A DNA stretch of 64,000 nt from an uncultured Candidatus Saccharibacteria bacterium (GTDB taxonomy: Bacteria > Patescibacteriota > Saccharimonadia > Saccharimonadales > Saccharimonadaceae): NCBI GenBank assembly GCA_946406645.1, contig CAMJLD010000001.1, forward strand, positions 32,252 through 96,251, written 5' to 3'. This document shows, one piece after another, positions 46,020 through 54,710 of the stretch. Each line of letters opens with the position of its first letter. Positions within the stretch are counted from its first letter, which is position 1. The notes under the pieces were generated by a model, which saw only the letters and a list, made by a program, of their open reading frames with translations, was not told where the DNA came from and ran no database searches. A program made the translations under genes and the position numbers.

Positions 46020-46631
46020 ATGTATATCGTTATTGAAGGCCAAGACGCCACCGGAAAATCAACCCAAGTCGAATTGCTCGCCGAGCATCTCCGCAAAACC
46101 GGCAAACCAGTTATTACTATGCACGAGCCAGATGGCGATCTCGAATCCGCCCACGAACTCCGCCGCATTATCAAGGACAAGAAGTATAATCTTGAGCCAT
46201 TTACGCACGTTCTACTGTTCACGGCCGCCCGCCAAGAGCTTTGGCGCAAACTCGCCGAGCCAGTATTGAAGGAAGGCGGCTACGTCATTTCCGCCCGCAA
46301 CTGGTGGTCTACGCTTGCCTATCAGGGCTATGGTCAGGGTGTTAGTCGCAGTAAAATCATCCGCGTCACCAAAGAATCCATGCCAGAGCAATACGTTAAT
46401 CCAGACAAGTGCGCAATTTTAACGCTCCCAGACGAAACTCGTCTCGCTCGTCAGTCTGGCCGCGACGATAATTCGAAGAATGACACTTTCGAATCGAAGT
46501 CCATGGATTTCCAGCACAAAGTCGACAATGCCTACCTCCATATCGCCAAGGATTTTAATATCCCAACTGTCGACGCCAGCCCATCAATCGAAGAAATCCA
46601 AGCCGAGCTCATCAAACTCTTCGGACTCTAA
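46020..46631 (+). CDS. tmk: Thymidylate kinase (start revised)
   Basis: [35 protein letters not shown]. Confidence 0.92.
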   Translation: MYIVIEGQDATGKSTQVELLAEHLRKTGKPVITMHEPDGDLESAHELRRIIKDKKYNLEPFTHVLLFTAARQELWRKLAEPVLKEGGYVISARNWWSTLAYQGYGQGVSRSKIIRVTKESMPEQYVNPDKCAILTLPDETRLARQSGRDDNSKNDTFESKSMDFQHKVDNAYLHIAKDFNIPTVDASPSIEEIQAELIKLFGL

Positions 46632-46632
46632 T

Positions 46633-47280
46633 ATGCACGAATCCTGGAAGCCGGTCCTAAAAGCCGAATTCGAACAGCCCTATTTCAAGGAGTTGTCCGA
46701 GTTTTTGCATGCCGCCTACGAGCAAAAGACAATCTTCCCACCGAAACAGCAGGTCTTTTCCGCCTTCACGACCGATTTAGACAGCATAAAGGTCGTCATT
46801 ATCGGCCAAGACCCATATCATGGCCCCGGCCAGGCACATGGTCTCGCTTTTTCGGTCCGCGACGGCGTTCAGCTACCGCCAAGCCTTCAGAATATCTTCA
46901 AGGAGATCCACGCCGAAACCGGCGCGCCAATTCCTACTTCCGGCAACCTCCAGCGCTGGGCAGAGCAGGGCGTATTACTTCTCAACAATGTCCTCACCGT
47001 CGAGGCTCACCTTGCCGGCAGCCACCGCGGCAAAGGCTGGGAAACCTTCACTGAGCACATAATTAAATATCTAAATGAGCGCCAAGATCATCTCGTCTTC
47101 CTACTCTGGGGTCGCGACGCCCGTAACAAAGCGGCACTCATCGACAAATCCCGCCACCTCGTCCTCGAATCCGCCCACCCATCACCGCTCTCCGCCCATA
47201 ACGGCTTCTTCGGCAACGGCCATTTCATAAAATGCAATGAACAGCTCGAAAAATGGGGTAAAACCCCAATTATTTGGTAA
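46633..47280 (+). CDS. ung: Uracil-DNA glycosylase (start revised from 46480)
   Basis: [45 protein letters not shown]. Confidence 0.96.
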   Translation: MHESWKPVLKAEFEQPYFKELSEFLHAAYEQKTIFPPKQQVFSAFTTDLDSIKVVIIGQDPYHGPGQAHGLAFSVRDGVQLPPSLQNIFKEIHAETGAPIPTSGNLQRWAEQGVLLLNNVLTVEAHLAGSHRGKGWETFTEHIIKYLNERQDHLVFLLWGRDARNKAALIDKSRHLVLESAHPSPLSAHNGFFGNGHFIKCNEQLEKWGKTPIIW

Positions 47281-47285
47281 TACTA

Positions 47286-47314
47286 TTGACTTTTTAGCCA
47301 ATCTGTGCTATACT
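47286..47314 (+). promoter_or_regulatory. Promoter TTGACT-N17-TATACT of unannotated transcript
   Basis: Boxes at 47286-47291 and 47309-47314. Confidence 0.7.
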
Positions 47315-47320
47315 ATGATT

Positions 47321-47485
47321 ATTAGGTTAACCACACGCAGATGCTACGCTACCAAGCGTAGCATTTCCGTTTCTGGGCAAAAATCCAAATACTAACCCAC
47401 AACATATCCACTGGTCGAAATCCGCTTTTCCACGCTATTACCCAGCAAAAAATCTTGCATTTCAAGACTAGCATAAGCGGAATTG
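47321..47485 (+). ncRNA. Candidate structured RNA
   Basis: ORF-poor; perfect 10-bp hairpin ATGCTACGCT-ACCA-AGCGTAGCAT (47341-47364) and possible long-range pairs CTGGG/CCCAG, TCCGCTT/AAGCGGA. Confidence 0.4.
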
Positions 47486-47497
47486 GCAATATATAAT

Positions 47498-47635
47498 GAA
47501 ATCACGATAACACACTTCGGTCACTGTTATCGGTAATGCGCATCGTCGTCTGCATCTCGTCATTGTGCGGGCGGCACCGAGCCGAAAACCATGGCTCACA
47601 TAAATGACTCCAAAAAATCTAATCAATTTAAGGAG
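47498..47635 (+). promoter_or_regulatory. Candidate structured 5' leader of orphan gene 47642
   Basis: TATAAT 47492-47497, then three hairpins: 47505-47532, 47538-47568, 47579-47597. Confidence 0.45.
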
Positions 47636-47641
47636 TAATTT

Positions 47642-47902
47642 ATGAAAAACATTAACAACCAATTAGCCAAAAGTGAACCGGTCGAGGTCATGGCGCTGTT
47701 TAATTACAGTCGCATTCCATGCCAGCCGCTTTACTTTCGAAAAGCAGGGGAGGACAAGATCGAGATTACCGAGACCATCGGTGCTCGTATCAAGTTCGTC
47801 GGCAATACCGCCAAGCACATATTCCAATGTGTCGTCGGCAAAATGCATTGCCAGCTCGAATTCGATTCGACGTCCCTCGCATGGACGCTGACCGAAGGCT
47901 AA
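47642..47902 (+). CDS. Orphan protein (86 aa)
   Basis: AAGGAG SD upstream; hairpin terminator CCCCGAA...TTCGGGG-like downstream. Confidence 0.65.
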   Translation: MKNINNQLAKSEPVEVMALFNYSRIPCQPLYFRKAGEDKIEITETIGARIKFVGNTAKHIFQCVVGKMHCQLEFDSTSLAWTLTEG

Positions 47903-47971
47903 TCGAGCGCCCCGAAGAGTAGCCCCGAACGGGCTATTTTTCTTTCGTGGTATAATGAATATGGATATTTT

Positions 47972-49204
47972 ATGAAGAAAACGAGCATTATTCTCGGTAA
48001 AACCGTTCAAAAACTCACCCGCCTACGCGGCAATGGCGGCTCTGCTTTGCCGGGCCTCATCATTGAACGCAGGGACCCAAATTTTGTCCGCGATATTCTC
48101 GGCAAACTCCCCCATGGCGTCGTCGTAGTATCTGGCACCAACGGCAAAACCACGACAACCAAAATGGTCGCCGAACTTTTCGAAGCGCAAGGTCTCAAGG
48201 TATTCACAAATAACACTGGTAGCAACTTCGTCCGCGGCGTCATTTCTGCAATTCTCAAGAACATCAAAATCAGCGGCAAATTCGATTACGATATCGCAGT
48301 ACTCGAGCTCGACGAGGCGCACGCCGTCAAGTTTAGCGAAGTAGCGCCAATCGACTACGCATTGCTCCTCAATGTTCAGCGCGACCAGCTCGACCGCTTC
48401 GGCGAGATCGACCATACTGCCGATTGTCTCCGAAAAGTCGCCAAAGTAGCCAAGAAAGCTGTTATTCTCAACCGCGAGGACCCACGGGTCGGCAAGATCG
48501 AGGCAAAAAACACCGTCTTCTTCGGTCTTTCCGATGAACTCATCGGCGAATTCCCATCAGATGACGACCTATTAACTACGCACAAAACAAAGTCGTCAAC
48601 CAAACCAGCTCTCGTCAAACTTGAAAAGCTGGGCTCCAAGGCAACCTTTACTATCGGCAAAGAAGAATTCACTACGCCACTAAAAGTTAAGGGTATTTAT
48701 AACGCATACAATGCCGCCGGCGCGCTCGCACTCGTCAAGACCGTCCTGCCAGACAGTGACAACGCGAAGATTATCGATTCGCTAGCAAATGTTAAATCCG
48801 CCTTCGGTCGCGGCGAGACTTTCATGATTAACGGCGCCGAGGTCGAGCTACTGCTCGTCAAGAACCCAAGCGCTTTCCAGCTCAGCCTCGCATCGTTCGT
48901 CGACAAAGATCATGATTATATGATCGCTATTAATGATGCCATCGCCGATGGTCGCGACGTCTCCTGGTTATGGAACGTAGATTTCAAGGGTCTCACGCAC
49001 GTCAAAGTCGCATCCGGTACTCGCGCAACCGACATGGCACTCCGCCTAAAATATGACGAGATTGAAACCGGCGCAGTTATCGAGAATTCGAAAGACGCAC
49101 TCGCAAAATTAACACGCAACCACGACAGACCAAAGCGTATCTTCGCGACTTATACCGCCATGCTAGAAATCCGCAAAATTATCTCAGGAAAGAGTATTCT
49201 ATGA
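47972..49204 (+). CDS. murT: Lipid II isoglutaminyl synthase subunit MurT-like, without zinc ribbon
   Basis: RGNGGSALPGLIIERRDPNFV; VVSGTNGKTTTTKMVAELF; TNNTGSNFVRGV; followed by gatD. Confidence 0.9.
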   Translation: MKKTSIILGKTVQKLTRLRGNGGSALPGLIIERRDPNFVRDILGKLPHGVVVVSGTNGKTTTTKMVAELFEAQGLKVFTNNTGSNFVRGVISAILKNIKISGKFDYDIAVLELDEAHAVKFSEVAPIDYALLLNVQRDQLDRFGEIDHTADCLRKVAKVAKKAVILNREDPRVGKIEAKNTVFFGLSDELIGEFPSDDDLLTTHKTKSSTKPALVKLEKLGSKATFTIGKEEFTTPLKVKGIYNAYNAAGALALVKTVLPDSDNAKIIDSLANVKSAFGRGETFMINGAEVELLLVKNPSAFQLSLASFVDKDHDYMIAINDAIADGRDVSWLWNVDFKGLTHVKVASGTRATDMALRLKYDEIETGAVIENSKDALAKLTRNHDRPKRIFATYTAMLEIRKIISGKSIL

Positions 49205-49920
49205 AACTAAAAATTTTGCATCTCTATCCAAAAGAAATGAACCTATACGGCGATCATGGCAATATTCTGACGCTCAAAAAGCGCTGCGAATGGCGTGGCA
49301 TTAATGCCGAAGTAATCGCACATGAACCGGGCGAACCAATTCCTGATGATATCGATATTATCTTCGGCGGTGGCGGTCAAGATTCTAACCAAAACACCAT
49401 TGAGGACGATCTCCGTAAAATTGCGCCGAAGCTCAAAGAACTCGTCGAGGCCGATGTGCCAACTCTGGTCGTCTGCGGCTTATATCAGCTATTCGGCGAA
49501 TATTTCCAGACAGCCGAAGGCCACAAAATTGAAGGTATAGGCATTCTCGATCTCTATACCGTCGCGGGCAAGAATCGCCTCATTGGCAACGTCGTCATCG
49601 ACACTGAAGATTTTGGCGAAATCGTGGGCTACGAAAACCATTCTGGCCTCACTCGCCTCGGCCAAAACGTCAAGCCACTCGGGACTATTTCGGAAAAGGG
49701 ATACGGCAACAACGGGGACGACGAGCTCGAAGGAGCTAGATATCATAACTGTATCGGCACCTATCTTCACGGCCCAATTCTTCCAAAAAATCCGCGCCTC
49801 GCAGACTATCTAATTGCAAAAGCAATCGAACGCCAGACTGGCAAACCAATTAAGCTGGAGCGTCTAAATGACACAGCAGAAAACCGCGCACACAAAGTCG
49901 CAGCAACCAGACCGCAATAA
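49201..49920 (+). CDS. gatD: Lipid II isoglutaminyl synthase glutaminase subunit GatD-like
   Basis: YPKEMNLYGDHGNILTLKKRCEWRGI; FGGGGQDSNQ; VVCGLYQLFG; YLHGPILPKNPRLADYLI. Confidence 0.92.
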   Translation: MKLKILHLYPKEMNLYGDHGNILTLKKRCEWRGINAEVIAHEPGEPIPDDIDIIFGGGGQDSNQNTIEDDLRKIAPKLKELVEADVPTLVVCGLYQLFGEYFQTAEGHKIEGIGILDLYTVAGKNRLIGNVVIDTEDFGEIVGYENHSGLTRLGQNVKPLGTISEKGYGNNGDDELEGARYHNCIGTYLHGPILPKNPRLADYLIAKAIERQTGKPIKLERLNDTAENRAHKVAATRPQ

Positions 49921-51139
49921 GAAAAAGCCCGTTATTCTTGCAGGAGTCGGCTTTAGCGCTATAGTTATTATTGGCCTGGGGCTCTTCTTCATGCTAAGCA
50001 CTACGCGCGAAAGCACAGGTTCCGAAACGAATATTCCAGTCGCTCAGCCTGACCCGAAGATTACGCAAATGGATGCAAAATATCTATTTGTCGGAACAAC
50101 ATTTTGGGGCCGCAGAACCAACAAAAACGCACGCGCCTCAGAACTCGGCGTCAAATATCCATTCTCACAGCTAGACACTCTTGAACGCAATAAATACCAA
50201 GCCTGGATTGGCGGTCTCGAGTGCCCAGTCACCGATAATGGCCACAACGACTCTGAAGAAGAGAAAATTTTCAAATTCAACTGCGATCCGGATTATCTTC
50301 CAGAGGCCGCAAAATACTTCACGGCATTCCTTCTCGGGAACAACCATGCCGGCAATCAAGGCCTCGAAGGTCTCCGCACGACGCGCAGTTATCTCGAAAA
50401 GAACGGCATCCAATACTTTGGCACACCAAAGCGCACTGGCAACGACCCAAATGACCCAGAGCACGCCAACGACGAAGCCGATGCGAATAACTGCGGAGTC
50501 TTAGCCCTACCAGTCATCGCAACGCTCGACGACGGCAAAACCGAGCAACTCTCGTTCCCATTTGGCTTCTGTAGCGCACATGGCGTCTACGGCGTGCCCG
50601 GCGAAGACTACCAGCAGAACGTTAAGACCTACGCCGAGGTACTCCCAACCATCGTGATGCCACACATGGGCGCAGAGTATAAAACATCGCATGATCAGCT
50701 TCGCCAGAACATCTACCGTCGCCTCATCGATCTAGGCGCCGACGCTGTTATTGCCGACCATCCACATACTGTACAGGACAGCGAAGCCTACAAGGGTAAA
50801 CTAATAACCTACTCGCTAGGCAACTTTATGTTTGACCAGACATCAAATAACGAGGTACCGCGCAGCGCTGCGATCGAAGGCAATATTACTATCACCGCCA
50901 GTAGCGAAGAACTAGAAAAATGGAATACGCTCGGCGAAAAATGCTTGAAAAGCAAAACTGCGTGTTTCGAAATGGTTAAAGACGCCAATCTAGCAAAGCC
51001 AACAATCAAATGGTCCTACGATTACCATGCAACCACTAGCGCCGGAAACCGCATTACGCGCCTGGCGGACCAAGCCGACCAGACCTCAATCGGTCGACGT
51101 CTAAATTGGTCCACTACGCTCGCCGGCCTCGACAAATAA
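49868..51139 (+). CDS. CapA-like metallophosphatase-fold protein, membrane anchored
   Basis: N-terminal TM; LLGNNHAGNQGLEGLRTTRSYLEKNGIQYFG; DAVIADHPHTVQDSEAYKGKLITYSLGNFMF. Confidence 0.85.
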   Translation: MTQQKTAHTKSQQPDRNKKKPVILAGVGFSAIVIIGLGLFFMLSTTRESTGSETNIPVAQPDPKITQMDAKYLFVGTTFWGRRTNKNARASELGVKYPFSQLDTLERNKYQAWIGGLECPVTDNGHNDSEEEKIFKFNCDPDYLPEAAKYFTAFLLGNNHAGNQGLEGLRTTRSYLEKNGIQYFGTPKRTGNDPNDPEHANDEADANNCGVLALPVIATLDDGKTEQLSFPFGFCSAHGVYGVPGEDYQQNVKTYAEVLPTIVMPHMGAEYKTSHDQLRQNIYRRLIDLGADAVIADHPHTVQDSEAYKGKLITYSLGNFMFDQTSNNEVPRSAAIEGNITITASSEELEKWNTLGEKCLKSKTACFEMVKDANLAKPTIKWSYDYHATTSAGNRITRLADQADQTSIGRRLNWSTTLAGLDK

Positions 51140-52564
51140 TTAGCGCCGCTTTCCGAACCAAAACAAGAACAGAACCGCACTTGCGCCGATTACGGCGACC
51201 GTGATTTTGATAGCCGGTTTACCGTCTTTCGCCGCCCCATTCGGAATCGTCATATTTCGCGTCGGTCCGATTGGCGTCACGACAATGTCCTCCCCCTGCG
51301 CCTCAACATTCTCGTCGTTCATAACGCTATCATTAGCCAAGCTTTCAGGCTCCAATACCATCTGCTCAACTTCCTCAGGAGCTCCAACCAACGCATCATC
51401 CGGCTCGACCGGTTTAGGCACAATCTCCTCAATAACCGGCTCTATTTCCGTAGGCGGTTCACGCGCTTCGTTAGTAATCATTTCCCCATCTTGCGATACG
51501 AACGATAAACCGACCAAATTCTCTCGATCAAAGTCAACTTCACGCATCTCCAGCTCTCCACGAGCGGCATCTATATAGCCTAGAACAACGCCATTTAAGC
51601 TAATAAACACATAATCAGCCCCAGGCGGGGCATCCCAAGAAAGCAACAGCCTATCATTGCCGATTCGACGCATATCAAAAAGCGCGGAGGGCTTTTCAGC
51701 ATTTGCTAGCCGAGCTACGGACCAACTCGCAACAGGGCGCTCCGTCAATCCTTCAAGCTCCATCCAAAAACGCCTCAGCTTCGCATCGCAAAGCTCATTA
51801 ACCGCCCAGCTCACGATTCCAGAGCTAGCATATTCCGTATGACCGCCATTCCTAAATGGGTTATGCGAACTGCCGCAAATATAATCATTCTCATTGCATA
51901 CTAGCGCGTACTTATTCCGAAACTGCTCTGGCTCATATGGTTTCGCGCCGCCAAACAGACCTTCAAACGTATGGCATTCCGGCGCATATAGACGCCAGCG
52001 CGATAGGGAATAGTCAATCGGCGACGACGTGCAAGCGCGCGGGAACCAGCCTTCGCCTTCAGGCAAATATGTCTCCGGATCGCCAATCGCAAGCAAATAA
52101 CCAAATTCCTCCGCGTTAAAACTCTTCGCAGCGTCCTTCACGACCATCGCGCCCTGCGAGTAGCCAATTAGCACAAACTTCGAATCTGGGCATTTCCAAC
52201 GAATGTAATCCCTATAATCTAGCACATCTTGCACACCCGCCTCGACACTCGCGCCAAATTCATAAGCTCGCCCCGCCGAAATGTAAGCCTCAAATATCTG
52301 TTGTAGGTTCGCAATCGGCACTGCCGGATAATCGACTTCGCTAAGCCGATACGTCATACCAAAATTCTTATACTCTTGCTCAAGCCCCTCGTGCACCGCA
52401 AAATACACTTCAGAATTATACGGCTCGGCACCAGAGCCACGCGCAAACACTACTTCAAGATGCGGACAATTATCGACGTATGGATTGTCATTCCAAGCAA
52501 AGCACGGCTCCGCCGGGACCACCCCAACCGCTAAAACCAAAATGATTTTAAATATATTTTTCAT
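51140..52564 (-). CDS. Cutinase-like serine esterase, secreted, C-terminal TM anchor
   Basis: Signal peptide; CPHLEVVFARGSGA; FVLIGYSQGAMVVKDA (GXSXG); C-terminal ITVAVIGASAVLFLFWFGKRR. Confidence 0.78.
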   Translation of the reverse strand: MKNIFKIILVLAVGVVPAEPCFAWNDNPYVDNCPHLEVVFARGSGAEPYNSEVYFAVHEGLEQEYKNFGMTYRLSEVDYPAVPIANLQQIFEAYISAGRAYEFGASVEAGVQDVLDYRDYIRWKCPDSKFVLIGYSQGAMVVKDAAKSFNAEEFGYLLAIGDPETYLPEGEGWFPRACTSSPIDYSLSRWRLYAPECHTFEGLFGGAKPYEPEQFRNKYALVCNENDYICGSSHNPFRNGGHTEYASSGIVSWAVNELCDAKLRRFWMELEGLTERPVASWSVARLANAEKPSALFDMRRIGNDRLLLSWDAPPGADYVFISLNGVVLGYIDAARGELEMREVDFDRENLVGLSFVSQDGEMITNEAREPPTEIEPVIEEIVPKPVEPDDALVGAPEEVEQMVLEPESLANDSVMNDENVEAQGEDIVVTPIGPTRNMTIPNGAAKDGKPAIKITVAVIGASAVLFLFWFGKRR

Positions 52565-52643
52565 GCAACCAATTCTGCAAAAAGCCCAGCCAATTGTGAA
52601 GCATAAGTGTGATAAACTCTCTGTTCTGCGCTATAATGTACTT

Positions 52644-53375
52644 ATGGCAAAATCAGACAATATCATTGAAGTTGAGCACTTCAAAATCTCATTTGCCGGC
52701 AAAACTGTCATCAAAGACCTCTCGTTTAGCGTTAAGCGCGGCGAGATTTTCGGCCTTCTTGGCAGCAACGGCTCCGGCAAGACCACAACTATCCGTGCAC
52801 TCCTCGGCCTATACTTTGCCGACAAGGGCACACTCCATATTAATGGTAAACAATTCGAACCAGGCGACGCCGTTCGCATCGGCTACCTACCGGAAGAACG
52901 CGGCCTCTACAAAAAAGAGAACGTCTTTGACGTCATGACGTATTTTGCACACCTAAAAGGTCTGACAAACGCAAAAACCTGGATTATGGACTACCTGAAG
53001 CGCGTCGGTCTTGAAGAATTCGCAAAGACCAAAATCAACAAGCTCTCTCAGGGTATGCAGCAGAAGGTCCAGCTTGGCATCTGCGTCATGAATGACCCAG
53101 AATTACTTATTCTCGACGAGCCGACTAAGGGCTTCGATCCAGTCAACCGTCGCTTGCTCATGGATATTATCGAAGAGCAGCACAAGAAGGGCTGCACCAT
53201 CATCATGATTACTCATTACATGGACGAAGTCGAACGTCTCTGCGACGATGTCTTGCTGTTAAAGAACGGCGTCGCACGCGCTTACGGCAGCGTCAAGGAT
53301 GTTCGCAAGCAATTCAATAACAAGACGCTCGATCAAATCTTCGTAGATGTTTACGGCGAAAAGGAGGAGGCATAG
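52644..53375 (+). CDS. ABC transporter ATP-binding protein (start revised from 52485)
   Basis: Walker A GLLGSNGSGKTTT, signature LSQGMQQKVQLG, Walker B ELLILDEPTKGFD. Confidence 0.94.
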   Translation: MAKSDNIIEVEHFKISFAGKTVIKDLSFSVKRGEIFGLLGSNGSGKTTTIRALLGLYFADKGTLHINGKQFEPGDAVRIGYLPEERGLYKKENVFDVMTYFAHLKGLTNAKTWIMDYLKRVGLEEFAKTKINKLSQGMQQKVQLGICVMNDPELLILDEPTKGFDPVNRRLLMDIIEEQHKKGCTIIMITHYMDEVERLCDDVLLLKNGVARAYGSVKDVRKQFNNKTLDQIFVDVYGEKEEA

Positions 53376-53376
53376 T

Positions 53377-54630
53377 ATGAACAAAACCCTAGAAGTCATC
53401 CGTTTCGAGATTATGCGTAGCCTCAAGAAGCCTAGCTTCTGGATTGCCGCCATTCTCATCCCAGTCGGCTTTGCGCTCTACATCGCGTTCGCTGGCTTCG
53501 TCGGATATAACGCCGAGGAAACTATTTCGTCAGCAACCGATACTTCAGACAGCAAACTTGCAATTCATGACGAATCGGGCTATATCAAAACGCCAGAATT
53601 TGTCAACGCAAGCGGTGAAAAACAGAGCGCCGAACTTGTAACTAGCAAGGACGAGGGTATCGAAAAAGTCAAAGATAAAACCTATGACATTTTCTATTAC
53701 CTCCCGAGCGACTTCGCCGAAGCGAAGAAAGTAGAGATCTACACGAAGCCAGAAAAATCTAGCCTCATCTCTGACTATTCTTCGCCAATCCGCTCCATTC
53801 TGAATATGACCGCATTGCAAAACGTCGATCAGGTCGATTACCTCGTCATCACGGGCGCAATCAACTACGACACAACGACTTTCGACAGCAAAGACGACCA
53901 CGTCATCGACAATGGCGAACGCATCAAATCAATCGTCGGCCCAGCCATCGGTCTCGCATGTTTCTATATCCTCATGATTGTGCTCGGCCAACGCCTCACG
54001 GCTGCTATGGTTGAAGAAAAAGAGAACCGCATTAGCGAGCTCATCCTCACTAGCCTCAAACCAGCTCAGCTCATGCTCGGCAAAGTCGTATCGCTCATGG
54101 TGGTAGGCATCATTCAGCTTCTCGTGCTCGTTCTGCCGGTTCTCGCGCTTTACAAAATCGCCCAGGGCGCAAGCATCTTCCCGGACAACTTCAACATCAG
54201 CCTAGACGTCTTGAGTATTCTCCAATATCTCCTATTCCTCATCGTTTCCTACTTCCTCTTTACCGCGATGAGCCTCTTTGTCGGCGTCATTTCGCCAACC
54301 GCAAAGGATGCAAACTCTTACTCGAGCTTCATGGTTATCATGGTTATCTTACCGATCTTCTTCATTAGCGCCCTCATGGTTGAACCGACCGCGCTTAGCT
54401 ACTTCCTTAGCTACTTCCCGCCAAGCGCTCCAATCGCCATCATGCTCCGTGCCGTCTTCGGCAACCTCCAAGCATGGGAGTTCTGGGTCGCGCTCGCAGA
54501 AATCGCAATTATCGGCGCGCTAATAGTCAAACTCGATTCACATATCTTCCGCAAGAATGCCATCGAATTTACGAGCAAAATCAACTTCAAAAAGTTATTT
54601 AGCGCCCCGCGCAAAAGCTGGAAGAAATAA
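53377..54630 (+). CDS. ABC-2 type permease, NatB-like (start revised)
   Basis: MVEEKENRISELILTSLKPAQLMLGKVVSLMVVGIIQLLVLV; follows ATPase gene. Confidence 0.9.
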   Translation: MNKTLEVIRFEIMRSLKKPSFWIAAILIPVGFALYIAFAGFVGYNAEETISSATDTSDSKLAIHDESGYIKTPEFVNASGEKQSAELVTSKDEGIEKVKDKTYDIFYYLPSDFAEAKKVEIYTKPEKSSLISDYSSPIRSILNMTALQNVDQVDYLVITGAINYDTTTFDSKDDHVIDNGERIKSIVGPAIGLACFYILMIVLGQRLTAAMVEEKENRISELILTSLKPAQLMLGKVVSLMVVGIIQLLVLVLPVLALYKIAQGASIFPDNFNISLDVLSILQYLLFLIVSYFLFTAMSLFVGVISPTAKDANSYSSFMVIMVILPIFFISALMVEPTALSYFLSYFPPSAPIAIMLRAVFGNLQAWEFWVALAEIAIIGALIVKLDSHIFRKNAIEFTSKINFKKLFSAPRKSWKK

Positions 54631-54648
54631 CTAGAGAAAAGCAGAAAG

Positions 54649-54676
54649 CACCGCTTGTATTCAAGCGGTCTTTTTG
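54649..54676 (+). terminator. Terminator after ABC exporter genes
   Basis: ACCGCTTG-TAT-TCAAGCGGT-CTTTTT. Confidence 0.8.
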
Positions 54677-54710
54677 TTATGATAAACATAAGCATAAGAG
54701 AGGTATTTTG

